64,000 nucleotides of DNA, taken from the NCBI RefSeq assembly GCF_002797735.1, contig NZ_PGFG01000001.1, positions 1,674,001 to 1,738,000 on the forward strand, read 5' to 3'. Shown piece by piece: positions 16,431-25,190 of the stretch (position 1 is the stretch's first letter; each line of letters begins with the position of its first letter). Made by a program: the position numbers and the translations under genes. The DNA is from Thermoflavifilum aggregans. Its GTDB lineage: Bacteria; Bacteroidota; Bacteroidia; Chitinophagales; Chitinophagaceae. The notes under the pieces are model-generated. The model saw nothing but the letters and a program-made list of their open reading frames with translations, ran no database searches and was not told the origin of the DNA.

Positions 16431-16523
16431 AAAAAGTTTAAGAACAAACCAAAGAATATGCAACAGATGATTTAAGAAAGCTCCGGAGCTATAAGATTCA
16501 TTCAATTATACCTCTTTGGTTTT

Positions 16524-16796
16524 CTAACTCCCAGTACAGTGCGGTACACAATTTGCACTATTGATCGTACATTGACAATTATTTGTTGTAGTGCTATCAG
16601 TAATAGACTTACAATAGCCAACATTATTACCATCTGCAGAAATACATTGTGTGGCCGATGGATTGCTTTCTTCATAGGAAATGCTATAAGTACCCGTTAA
16701 AGCCAAGCTGAAACCACCTGTGATTTTTCCCTGATCATCTTGTTTGAGCGGCTGAATGGGCCATTTGCCCGGGAGATATGATTGTGTTGTTTCCAT
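16524..16796 (-). CDS. Cysteine-containing peptide with GGFS leader, copy 3 (divergent)
   Basis: 90 residues. It shares the pattern L-x-x-D-x-x-G-x-x-x-GGFS-x-A with the other two peptides (LKQDDQGKITGGFSLAL) and ends NCVPHCTGS, matching their NCxxHCT motif. Six cysteines lie in the second half. There is no signal peptide. It is first on the minus strand, 93 nt before the barrel start, and has a recognisable promoter, so it probably leads the unit. No named family could be assigned with confidence. Confidence 0.75.
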   Translation of the reverse strand: METTQSYLPGKWPIQPLKQDDQGKITGGFSLALTGTYSISYEESNPSATQCISADGNNVGYCKSITDSTTTNNCQCTINSANCVPHCTGS

Positions 16797-16860
16797 AATG
16801 ATTGTGTTTTAAGGGTGAAACCATAAAATTTAACATTTGCTCGCTGGCCGTTGAGCAATA

Positions 16861-16892
16861 CAAACCTAAAAAAAAGAAAATGAGATTTCCAA
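16861..16892 (-). promoter_or_regulatory. Promoter of the peptide/barrel unit
   Basis: On the minus strand TTG (16890-16892), 21 nt and TAGGTTTG (16861-16868) fit the Bacteroidota promoter pattern. The peptide ATG follows 64 nt downstream, leaving a leader of about 60 nt. Confidence 0.55.
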
Positions 16893-17355
16893 CTAACATT
16901 TGTAGGTTGATAAAAATTTTGAAATTATCTCATTCATTTCGAGGATAGCTAAAAAATTTTTTAATACTAAAGCTTTCACATTTATAGTACAAAAACATTT
17001 ATCGTAACATATTCAATACAATATTTGTGTAAATTAAACACAAAATCTGCTTACCCGTATACAACAACCTTACACATGAGTTATATCGCATGCACCTATC
17101 ATGTCCATACACAGATTCTACAAGGATCTATCAGCTGACCATTTCAAGCATAAGCCGTAAACCGAAACGAAATCCGGTAACTTGTCTTCATGTACATGCT
17201 GGTGTTATTCATCCGCTGATCAATATGCTGCAGGATATGCAACGGCTTATCGATCTGATTTGTTTTCATTTCAGGCTTCCGATAAACAGAATCATAAAAG
17301 CAAATTTGGCCATGCGTGGAAATCATATTAAATTCACCACTACAAGCTTGGAGTC
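16893..17355. other. AT-rich intergenic stretch between divergent units
   Basis: This stretch separates the peptide unit (minus strand) from the carboxylase gene (plus strand). It is AT-rich up to about 17080 and then more mixed. No convincing gene, RNA or hairpin was found; an open frame starting at 17090 overlaps the carboxylase start and looks like chance. Confidence 0.5.
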
Positions 17356-18993
17356 ATGGAGTCTCATACTTTGCAATTCAATAAAAATGAAGATGCCTAT
17401 CGGCTGTTGCTGAGTCATTATCGGCGGATGCGTGAACAGATCATGCTGGGGGGAGGCAAAAAGCAACTTGAAAAAATCAAAAAACAAAACAAGCTTTCGG
17501 CACGTGAGCGCATTCAATACCTGATTGACAAAGGAAGTACTTTTCTGGAACTGGGATTGTTTGCGGGTTATGGCATGTATGAAGAAGCTGGCGGATGTCC
17601 GGCTGGCGGGGTAGTTGCCGGCATAGGTTATGTAAGTGGGCGCCAGTGCGTGATTGTGGCCAATGATATGACGGTAAAGGCAGGAGCCTGGTTTCCCATT
17701 ACAGCCAAAAAGCACCTGCGGATGCAGGAAATAGCCATGCAAAACCGATTGCCCATCATTTATTTGGTGGACAGCGCCGGCGTGTTTCTGCCGATGCAGG
17801 ATGAAGTGTTTCCCGACAAGGAACATTTTGGGCGGGTATTTTATAACAATGCGCGGATGAGCGCCATGGGCATTCCGCAAATTGCAGCCGTGATGGGCAG
17901 TTGCGTGGCGGGTGGTGCTTATCTGCCGGTGATGAGCGATGAGCTGCTGATGGTGGAGGGCAACGGATCCATGTTTCTGGCTGGGCCTTATCTGGTGAAA
18001 GCCGCCATTGGTGAGGAGGCTGACACAGAAACCTTGGGAGGCGCCGTCATGCATAGCAGCATTTCGGGTACAGCCGATGCCCGGTTCCCTACGGATGAAG
18101 CCTGTCTGGATCATATCCGTAAACTGATATCTATGCTGGGAAAGCCGGCAGATGCAGGATTCATGCATACCGACGCAAGACCTCCGCGTAAAAATCCCGA
18201 TGAAATCTATGGTCTGCTGCCCGACGATCCCACGCGGCCTTATGATATGCAGGAAATCATTGACCGGCTTGTGGATGACTCAGCTTTCGTTCCCTACAAA
18301 CCGGATTATGGCAAAACGCTGATCTGTGGCTATGCCCATATCGAAGGCTGGGCCGTGGGCATCGTGGCCAATCAGCGGATGCCTGTGCGCACACGACAGG
18401 GTGAAATGCAGATGGGTGGCGTGATTTATCATGATAGTGCCGATAAAGCTGCGCGTTTTGTGATGCTCTGCAACCAGAAAAAATTGCCCATTCTTTTCCT
18501 GCAGGATGTAACCGGCTTCATGGTGGGCTCACGCTCCGAGCAGGCGGGCATCATTAAAAACGGTGCCAAGCTGGTCAATGCCGTATCCAATTCTGTTGTG
18601 CCCAAAATTACCATCATCGCTGGCAATTCCTTTGGTGCGGGAAATTACGCCATGTGCGGCCGAGCTTATGATCCGCGTTTTATCTTTGCCTGGCCAGGTG
18701 CAAGGATTGCAGTGATGGGTGGACAGCAAGCGGCAGAAACCCTGCTGCAGATTGAAGTAAGCACACGCAAAAAGAAAGGAGAAAACATTACTCCAGAAGA
18801 AGAAAAACAACTGCTGGATAAAATTGCAAAAAAATATACCGAACAGATGACACCTCATTATGCTGCTGCCCGGCTTTGGGTGGATGAAATCATTGATCCG
18901 GCCGATACACGCAGATATATCCGTGAAGCCTTGCATGCGGCCAACCAGGCCCCTATTTCGCAGGACTTCCGAACAGGCGTGTTGCAAGTATGA
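17356..18993 (+). CDS. Acyl-CoA carboxylase, carboxyltransferase beta subunit (methylcrotonyl-CoA type)
   Basis: 545 residues with the two crotonase-like halves of biotin-dependent carboxyltransferases. Motifs include RIQYLIDKGSTFLELG, GYGMYEEAGGCPAGGVVAGIGYV, IYLVDSAGVFLPMQDEVFPD, GSCVAGGAYLPVMSD in the first half, and FLQDVTGFMVGSRSEQAGI and GNSFGAGNYAMCGRAYDPRF in the second. The MQDEVFPDKEHFGRVF block resembles methylcrotonyl-CoA carboxylase beta more than propionyl-CoA carboxylase. The biotin carboxylase/carrier subunit is not in the window. The acyl-CoA dehydrogenases elsewhere fit a branched-chain or lysine degradation role. Confidence 0.9.
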   Translation: MESHTLQFNKNEDAYRLLLSHYRRMREQIMLGGGKKQLEKIKKQNKLSARERIQYLIDKGSTFLELGLFAGYGMYEEAGGCPAGGVVAGIGYVSGRQCVIVANDMTVKAGAWFPITAKKHLRMQEIAMQNRLPIIYLVDSAGVFLPMQDEVFPDKEHFGRVFYNNARMSAMGIPQIAAVMGSCVAGGAYLPVMSDELLMVEGNGSMFLAGPYLVKAAIGEEADTETLGGAVMHSSISGTADARFPTDEACLDHIRKLISMLGKPADAGFMHTDARPPRKNPDEIYGLLPDDPTRPYDMQEIIDRLVDDSAFVPYKPDYGKTLICGYAHIEGWAVGIVANQRMPVRTRQGEMQMGGVIYHDSADKAARFVMLCNQKKLPILFLQDVTGFMVGSRSEQAGIIKNGAKLVNAVSNSVVPKITIIAGNSFGAGNYAMCGRAYDPRFIFAWPGARIAVMGGQQAAETLLQIEVSTRKKKGENITPEEEKQLLDKIAKKYTEQMTPHYAAARLWVDEIIDPADTRRYIREALHAANQAPISQDFRTGVLQV

Positions 18994-19511
18994 TAAATAT
19001 GTTTTGCATGAAAAAATCAACCCACAACGAAGTTATTATCTATACCGATGGTGCCTCGCGCGGAAATCCCGGTCCTGGCGGATATGGCGTGATCCTCATC
19101 AGCGGTAATCACAAAAAAGAACTTTCTGCCGGCTACCGGCTTACTACCAACAACCGCATGGAACTGATGGCTGTGATTGCAGCCCTGGAAGCCTTGAAGA
19201 AAAAAAATCTGCAGGTGAAAATTTATACAGACAGCAATTATATTGTAAATGCCATCCGGAAAGGATGGCTGAACGACTGGATAGCAAAGGATTTCAAAGG
19301 AAAGAAAAACAAAGATCTGTGGTTGCGCCTGCATAATTTGATGCAGCAACATAAAGTAGAATTTCATTGGGTGAAAGGACATAATGAGAATCCATACAAC
19401 AACCGTTGTGATCAGCTCGCCACACATGCAGCCGATCATGCCGCACTGCTTATTGATACCGGATATGAACCATCAGCATCGCATCCCACCCATATTTCTT
19501 CCTTATCCTGA
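18990..19511 (+). CDS. rnhA: Ribonuclease HI
   Basis: RNase HI cleaves the RNA strand of RNA-DNA hybrids. Acidic active-site motifs are all present: YTDGASRGNPGPGGYG, the Glu in MELMAVIAALE, IYTDSNYIVNAI, and the final Asp in NNRCDQLA. GW and WVKGHNENP support a bacterial RNase HI. The first ATG overlaps the upstream stop as ATGA, which suggests translational coupling; the in-frame ATG at 19008 (MKKSTHNE) would fit family length equally well. A short Ser/His-rich tail follows the domain. Confidence 0.94.
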   Translation: MINMFCMKKSTHNEVIIYTDGASRGNPGPGGYGVILISGNHKKELSAGYRLTTNNRMELMAVIAALEALKKKNLQVKIYTDSNYIVNAIRKGWLNDWIAKDFKGKKNKDLWLRLHNLMQQHKVEFHWVKGHNENPYNNRCDQLATHAADHAALLIDTGYEPSASHPTHISSLS

Positions 19512-19709
19512 AGAATATTTATTTCATTCATTGATTGCGATTCTATTTAAATGATTTAAAAAAATTTCTTTGCATCCATAAATACATGCATTCAAATACA
19601 CAGCAAGATATTGACAATCATCAATCATCCATGTGAAAGATTGGAATCATGATTTTTATTCAATAAACCGGAAAACCTGTATTTTTGTTCAAGGCTTAAA
19701 TTCATTGTT

Positions 19710-21059
19710 ATGCCACTGGTGGATCTGATTATGCCCAAGATGGGTGAAAGTATCATGGAAGCAACCATTTTAAAATGGCTGAAAAAACCAGGTGATCCGG
19801 TACAACAGGATGAACCTGTGCTGGAAATAGCAACGGATAAGGTAGATAGCGAAGTACCTTCAACCGTTTCAGGTGAACTTGCTGAAATTTTGTATGAAGA
19901 AAATCAAGTAGTGCCTGTAGGTGCAGTGATTGCTCGAATCAAAACGGAACAGGAAGTATCTAATGCCGCTGAATCATACGATTTCCATATTGAAGAAACA
20001 CCTCATGCCGAACAGGTGCAGGCAACAACTGCAGAAGAAACATCATCCGCCTCATCTGCATACACCCTTTCAACAGCTGCATCTGCAGCCGGTTCCGGCA
20101 AGGCAAATTCAGGATTTTATTCTCCGCTGGTGTTGATGATTGCGAAAAATGAAGGCATTCCCTTGTCGGAACTAGAACAAATCAAAGGCACGGGTGCTGA
20201 TGGAAGGGTCACCAAACATGATATTCTGGAATACGTAGCCCGCCGCAAGGCAGGCCAAACCCAGGCTCAGCCTGCATCTGCGCATGAATCATCGGCAAGC
20301 CGCCAGGAATCAGTTTCGCTGTGGCAGCCGGCTGAAAAGCCGCAGGATCAGCGTGTGGAAATCATAGAAATGGATCGCATGCGCAAGCTGATCGCCGAAC
20401 ACATGGTGCGTAGCAAGCATACCAGTCCACACGTCACCAGCTTCGCAGAAGCCGACGTTACCAATCTGGTACAATGGCGGGAAAGAATTAAAAAGGATTT
20501 TGAAAAAAGGGAAGGAGAAAAGATTACGTTTACTCCGTTATTCATTGAAGCCATTGTAAAATGCATAAAACGTTTTCCACTCCTAAACAGCTCTGTGGAA
20601 GGCGACAAGATCATTATCAAAAAAGATATTCATATCGGCATGGCTACCGCATTGCCCAACGGCAATCTCATTGTACCCGTAATCAAATATGCCGACACAT
20701 TGAATCTGGTGGGATTGGTGAAACAGGTCAATTATCTAGCACAGGCAGCCCGCAACAACAAACTGAAGCCCGATGACACTCAGGGCGGTACGTTTACGCT
20801 TACAAATCTGGGAACTTTCGGCAGCCTGATGGGCACACCCATCATCAATCAGCCACAGGTGGCTATTCTGGCAACCGGCCTTATCAAAAAACGTCCGGTA
20901 GTCATTGAAACACCTCAGGGTGATACCATTGGCATCCGGCACATGATGTTTTTATCGCTTTCCTACGATCATCGGATCATCGATGGCATGCTTGGCGCCA
21001 CATTCCTTTCGGCTGTGGTGCACGAGCTGGAAAGTTTTGATCCGAATCGCGAAATCTAA
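19710..21059 (+). CDS. 2-oxoacid dehydrogenase dihydrolipoyl acyltransferase (E2)
   Basis: 449 residues with the E2 order: lipoyl domain (about 1-80, lipoyl lysine in EIATDKVDSEVPS), a linker rich in Ala/Ser/Thr, peripheral subunit-binding domain (about 138-175, YSPLVLMIAKNEGI to GRVTKHDILEYV), a second linker, and the acyltransferase domain with the catalytic SYDHRIIDG near the C-terminus. It could serve a branched-chain 2-oxoacid or 2-oxoglutarate complex; the absence of E1/E3 neighbours prevents a choice. A TATTTTTG box (19680-19687) precedes the ATG by 22 nt. Confidence 0.93.
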   Translation: MPLVDLIMPKMGESIMEATILKWLKKPGDPVQQDEPVLEIATDKVDSEVPSTVSGELAEILYEENQVVPVGAVIARIKTEQEVSNAAESYDFHIEETPHAEQVQATTAEETSSASSAYTLSTAASAAGSGKANSGFYSPLVLMIAKNEGIPLSELEQIKGTGADGRVTKHDILEYVARRKAGQTQAQPASAHESSASRQESVSLWQPAEKPQDQRVEIIEMDRMRKLIAEHMVRSKHTSPHVTSFAEADVTNLVQWRERIKKDFEKREGEKITFTPLFIEAIVKCIKRFPLLNSSVEGDKIIIKKDIHIGMATALPNGNLIVPVIKYADTLNLVGLVKQVNYLAQAARNNKLKPDDTQGGTFTLTNLGTFGSLMGTPIINQPQVAILATGLIKKRPVVIETPQGDTIGIRHMMFLSLSYDHRIIDGMLGATFLSAVVHELESFDPNREI

Positions 21060-21066
21060 AGCCATA

Positions 21067-21267
21067 TCATTTCGCAGAATCCATGTGTGGATGAAGGCTG
21101 TCGGCCTGGGCTGGAAGGCTATCCACGGCAGCTTTTGCCTGATTGAGCAGTGAATCAATATTCACTTCCGTGCTGTCAGCCCCTGCTGAGGAAGAAGAAG
21201 CGTTATGTTTGCAGGCAGCACAAAAAAGAAAAACAGTTACACAGCCTAACCAAAAGATGTATTTCAT
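21067..21267 (-). CDS. Small lipoprotein, function unknown
   Basis: From MKYIFWLGC (21267) the product has 66 residues: a hydrophobic signal ending in the lipobox LFCAAC, then a Ser/Ala/Asp-rich stretch with AAVDSLPAQADSL. An ATG at 21279 would add four residues. Predicted to be exported and lipidated; no domain recognised. It lies 7 nt from the convergent E2 gene and downstream of der on the same strand. Confidence 0.7.
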   Translation of the reverse strand: MKYIFWLGCVTVFLFCAACKHNASSSSAGADSTEVNIDSLLNQAKAAVDSLPAQADSLHPHMDSAK

Positions 21268-21337
21268 AAGCCTATGCATTTGTATGTTTCAGAATCGGAA
21301 CCTATTCACAAAAGGTTGTTTACACCGGTTGGCGCAT

Positions 21338-22657
21338 TTATTTTTTCCTGAAATATATTCTCAACGGAACACCCGTAAAAGAAAAATGTTTTCTGAGTTG
21401 ATTTTCCAGAAACTGTTTATAAGGTTGACGAATTTCATCCGGATAATTCGTGAAAAACAGAAAAGTAGGATAAGAAGCTGGCAATTGTGTGATGTATTTG
21501 ATACGAATCAGGTGTCCACGCACGGAGGGTGGGGGAGTTTGCTCAATCACAGGCAGCAGGGTTTCATTTAATTGTGAGGTAGGAATTTTTTGCCTGCGGC
21601 GGGCATACACATCCAGTGCGGTTTCCAGCGCTTTGTAAATTCGGGTTTTTTCGATTGCCGAAATAAAAATGATAGGTACATCGGTGAAAGGTGCAATGCG
21701 GCTGCGGATTTCTTCTTCAAACCGGCGGGCTGTATGGGTGTCTTTTTCAATGGCATCCCATTTATTGACCAGCAACACCACACCCTTTCCCTTGCGGATG
21801 ATGAGGCTGAAGATATTCACATCCTGAGCCGTCATGGGACGGGTGGCATCGAGCAGCAGCATGCATACATCGGCTTCGTCCACGGCTTTGATGGCTCGGA
21901 TGGTAGCGTAAAATTCAAGCTGATCTTTGTTGGCATCTTTTCTTCGCAAGCCGGCTGTATCAATTAGGATGCAGGATTTCTGAAACAGGTTGTAATGAGT
22001 ATGAATAGCATCGCGCGTGGTACCGGGCATATCGGAAACCACATTGCGTCCTTCACCTATCAATGCATTCAGCAGGGAAGATTTGCCCACATTGGGTTGC
22101 CCTACGATGGCTATGCGGGGCAGAGTTTCTTCGGTTTCGTCTGTAGTATCAGTGCTTTCAGAAGGGATATGCTGCACTACGGCATCGAGCAGTTCGCCCG
22201 TACCACTGCCGCTGATGGCCGAAACAGGGAAGATGGGATCAAAGCCCAGGCGATAAAATTCCTGAGCATCCAGCTGTCGTTCGTAATGATCTACCTTATT
22301 GACCACCAGCCATACGGGAGTTTTGCTTTTCCGGAGGATATCGGCAATTACATCGTCAATATCCGTAATACCTGTGGTTACGTCACACACGAACAGAATG
22401 CCATCGGCTTCCTGCATAGCAATTTCAACCTGACGGGCAATAGCACGGGTAATTTCATCATGCGCATCGGGCACAAAGCCTCCGGTATCAATCACATTAA
22501 AGGTCTTACCATTCCAATCGGATGTACCGTATATGCGATCACGGGTCACGCCGCTCACATCGGCCACAATAGCCTGTCGCTCGGCAATCAGCCGGTTGAA
22601 TAAGGTAGATTTGCCTACATTGGGTCGTCCGACAATTGCCACTGTAAATCCAGCCAT
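21338..22657 (-). CDS. der: Ribosome biogenesis GTPase Der (EngA)
   Basis: Der assembles the 50S subunit. The 439 residues contain two tandem GTPase domains, the first with GRPNVGKST, DTGG and NKVD, the second (from about residue 178) with GQPNVGKSS, DTAGLRRK and NKWD, followed by the C-terminal KH-like domain ending RIYFRKK. The length is typical. It follows era by 23 nt on the same strand; both are ribosome-assembly GTPases and probably co-transcribed. Confidence 0.98.
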   Translation of the reverse strand: MAGFTVAIVGRPNVGKSTLFNRLIAERQAIVADVSGVTRDRIYGTSDWNGKTFNVIDTGGFVPDAHDEITRAIARQVEIAMQEADGILFVCDVTTGITDIDDVIADILRKSKTPVWLVVNKVDHYERQLDAQEFYRLGFDPIFPVSAISGSGTGELLDAVVQHIPSESTDTTDETEETLPRIAIVGQPNVGKSSLLNALIGEGRNVVSDMPGTTRDAIHTHYNLFQKSCILIDTAGLRRKDANKDQLEFYATIRAIKAVDEADVCMLLLDATRPMTAQDVNIFSLIIRKGKGVVLLVNKWDAIEKDTHTARRFEEEIRSRIAPFTDVPIIFISAIEKTRIYKALETALDVYARRRQKIPTSQLNETLLPVIEQTPPPSVRGHLIRIKYITQLPASYPTFLFFTNYPDEIRQPYKQFLENQLRKHFSFTGVPLRIYFRKK

Positions 22658-22680
22658 ACCTTCAATTTATGTAAACCCAA

Positions 22681-23577
22681 TCAGGGTGTATATCCAAAAG
22701 ATGATAAAAAGCGGTCATTTTCACGCCAGCCGGGGCGCACTTTCACAAACAATTCCAAGAATACCTTCCGGCCGATCATCTGTTCAATCTCTTCCCGCGC
22801 CAGCCTACCAATTTCCCGGATCATGCGGCCTTTTTCACCCAAAATAATTCCTTTCTGGGATTCGCGACTAACGATAATCTCGGCACGAATGCGGGTAAGC
22901 GTTTCCTTATCTTCGTACGACTGAATTACCACCGCCGTGTGATAGGGGATTTCTTCACGGGTAAGCAAAAAAATCTTTTCGCGGATGATTTCTGCCACAA
23001 TAAAACGCATGGGCTTATCCGTGAGTTCATCTGTGGGATAATAAGGCTGACCTTCGGGTAAATATTCGATCAATGCCTCAAGCAACTGATCCAATCCCCA
23101 TCCTTCCTGGGCCGAGATTGGCAGGATTTTCACCACGGCTGGGAAGGCCTGATAAGCTTGTAGAAACGACTCCACCGTTCGTTCCTCGTCTTCTCCGGCA
23201 GCAGATTTCAGCAAATCAATTTTATTGATGGCCAGCATGCAAGGCACCTGCAGCTGAAGGGAAGAAATCCTGGATTTCACCTCATCGGGCGATTCCGTAA
23301 TATCCGTCAGATACAGCACTACATCGGCATCCTGCACAGCCTTATGCATAGCTTCCATCATCTTTTCCTGCAGCTTGTAGGCAGGATCCAGGATACCGGG
23401 TGTATCTATAAAGACAATCTGATAGCTCTCACTGCTCAGAATCCCGGCTATCCGATGACGAGTAGTCTGAGCTTTGGGTGTAACAATAGAGATTTTTTCC
23501 CCGACGAAACGATTCATCAGGGTGCTTTTCCCTACATTGGGCCGGCCGATGATGCTTACAAAGCCTGAACGAAACAT
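22681..23577 (-). CDS. era: GTPase Era
   Basis: Era acts in 16S rRNA maturation and 30S assembly. The 298 residues show G1 GRPNVGKST, G2 with TTRHRIAG, G3 DTPG, G4 NKID and the C-terminal KH domain with KGIILGEKGRMIREIG. It heads the era-der pair. A TATCTTTG box lies only 5 nt before the ATG, pointing to a very short mRNA leader. Confidence 0.98.
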   Translation of the reverse strand: MFRSGFVSIIGRPNVGKSTLMNRFVGEKISIVTPKAQTTRHRIAGILSSESYQIVFIDTPGILDPAYKLQEKMMEAMHKAVQDADVVLYLTDITESPDEVKSRISSLQLQVPCMLAINKIDLLKSAAGEDEERTVESFLQAYQAFPAVVKILPISAQEGWGLDQLLEALIEYLPEGQPYYPTDELTDKPMRFIVAEIIREKIFLLTREEIPYHTAVVIQSYEDKETLTRIRAEIIVSRESQKGIILGEKGRMIREIGRLAREEIEQMIGRKVFLELFVKVRPGWRENDRFLSSFGYTP

Positions 23578-23582
23578 GCGGG

Positions 23583-23590
23583 CAAAGATA
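23583..23590 (-). promoter_or_regulatory. TATCTTTG box immediately before era
   Basis: A perfect TAnnTTTG box on the minus strand with 5 nt to the ATG. A -33 element is not clear. The arrangement matches those before yggS, the transglutaminase-like gene and ftsK. Confidence 0.45.
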
Positions 23591-23699
23591 CAGGAAAAGC
23601 CGCCTCACCGGCAGGAGGTTTTAGTTTAAACGTCTCATCATAGGGAGAAAAGCATTATTGGTTGAAACAAGAAATTGTGTTAGCTTTGTGCCCGCACAT

Positions 23700-23771
<72 letters not shown>

Positions 23772-23780
23772 CAAAAGCAA

Positions 23781-23807
23781 AAGCCGGTCATCCAGACCGG
23801 CTTTTTT
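23781..23807 (+). terminator. Terminator after tRNA-fMet
   Basis: AAGCCGGTC, loop ATCCA, GACCGGCTT and a T-run form a stable hairpin of nine base pairs 10 nt after the tRNA. Because the stem is flanked by A and T runs it could also work for the cytochrome gene on the other strand. Confidence 0.88.
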
Positions 23808-23839
23808 ATTTGTATTTACACGCCAGCATGCAAAGGGGA

Positions 23840-24472
23840 TCATCCATGAGATGAGCTTGCCAATGGTGGCACGGGCGCAGGAACCACATTGTGCACAGGC
23901 CGAATGGTTTTCAGATAAGCAAAGATGGCTTTCAGCTCATTATCGCTGAGGCTTCGGTTCATGCCTTCGGCAATAAAACTCATCGGCGGCAAAAAAGGAC
24001 GACCATTTTCCACCCCCATCCATCTCCCTTTCCGGATGGCTGTCAGAAATTGTTGTTCTGTCCATGTACCCAGCCCTGTTTCATCGGGTGTCAGGTTGGC
24101 TGCGTAGGAAATGCCCCAGGGGCCAATCCATACGCTCAGGTCATTCGTGAGCATAAACCCTTTCTGTTCTATTTCTCTGCGATTGATTGCCGGTGCAGGA
24201 ATCCCTGCCGGATGACCAGCCAGAAACATGGTTGTGTCGGGCACAGGCCCTTGCGGCGTCATAATCTTGGGGGTGTGGCAATCCCCACATCCGCTAATGG
24301 CTACCAGATGCCTGCCCCACTCAACTTGACTGGAAAAACCTCCGTAGGTCTGGACCGGAGGAGACGCAGATTTTGATTGATTCTCGTTAGACGGATTTGA
24401 TGTGTGACAGGAAAATACCAACCAGGCCATGCCAAAGCAGCCCGTGATCAAAAGAAAGAGCTTGTGTTTCAT
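23840..24472 (-). CDS. Membrane-anchored c-type cytochrome
   Basis: 210 residues with an N-terminal signal and probable lipobox (LVFSC), a linker rich in Ser/Asn/Pro and one class I cytochrome c domain. Heme is attached at CGDCH (residues about 62-66) and PPMSF is a candidate for the distal methionine. The pattern with LTPDETGLGTWTEQQFLTAIRKG and FAYLKTIRPVHN resembles diheme/monoheme cytochromes associated with alcohol or sugar dehydrogenases. Predicted to carry electrons at the periplasmic membrane face. No partner dehydrogenase is next to it. Confidence 0.88.
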   Translation of the reverse strand: MKHKLFLLITGCFGMAWLVFSCHTSNPSNENQSKSASPPVQTYGGFSSQVEWGRHLVAISGCGDCHTPKIMTPQGPVPDTTMFLAGHPAGIPAPAINRREIEQKGFMLTNDLSVWIGPWGISYAANLTPDETGLGTWTEQQFLTAIRKGRWMGVENGRPFLPPMSFIAEGMNRSLSDNELKAIFAYLKTIRPVHNVVPAPVPPLASSSHG

Positions 24473-25190
24473 CGGTGTAGTTTTTGGGGTGAATGGATAA
24501 TAAAAATGAGCTTGAAATAAAAGTAAAAGAAAATTTTCGGAAAATTATAAAAAACTTTATGCCTGCATGTCTGGACAAAATTTATCAGCTGGCTTAGTTT
24601 AAGTAAATATTACTCCCGCAGTTCAACACATTTTGCAGGTGCGGACTTAAGGTATTGATGGCAATCATTTAATTTCATGGCTGCACGATTTGTTTATGCA
24701 AATAATCCTTTGACGATCTATGCAGGATTTTCTTTTTCCCGGATAATAAGGGGCATCTGCATTTGTGTGAAAAGGAAATTTCAAGCCCACACTGATTTTC
24801 TTTCGTTTACACAAAAACAATATGGATATTCTTTTTACATGAAACAAAAATTGTTTGTCCGTCTATGTGCATGTGCAGCCTAAACCTTCATTTGAATAAT
24901 TTATGGCTCATTCTGAAATCATGCTTGCTTCTGTGATATTTGCTTCACGCTATATTCTTATTTCCATGCTCTGCAATCAAAAACTCACAAAAAAGAATGC
25001 AAAACCTATCAAAACCATTTACAAAACTTATTTTCCACCAGCATGCGTGAATGATTTTATTGGAAGAAAAATATTTTTCATACTCCGGTTTTTAAATCGC
25101 ATACTTATGCAGCACAATTTAAAACCACATAGTGCAAAACACATTCAAATAAATTTTTTATTTTTTGGATAAGAACCAACATCATTTGAA
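24473..25190. other. AT-rich gap of about 700 bp without a supported gene
   Basis: The region is strongly AT-rich with several short open frames, none of which resembles a protein or has good codon pattern. No tRNA, clear hairpin with T-tract or repeat was found. It is the longest non-coding stretch in the window. Confidence 0.5.

Noticed and set aside
16431-16505. N-terminal extension of the barrel protein
   Set aside because: Places the signal peptide in the interior; the ATG at 16430 gives a normal signal peptide at the terminus.
17090-17413. 107-codon frame before the carboxylase
   Set aside because: Overlaps the carboxylase start by nearly 60 nt and shows no protein features.
17323-18168. 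281-codon minus-strand frame opposite the carboxylase
   Set aside because: Covers the conserved carboxyltransferase motifs on the other strand; composition (His, Cys, Gln rich) is typical of shadow frames.
24903-25172. 89-codon frame in the AT-rich gap
   Set aside because: Low-complexity, Lys/Ile/Phe-rich composition, no homology recognised, no promoter or ribosome site.
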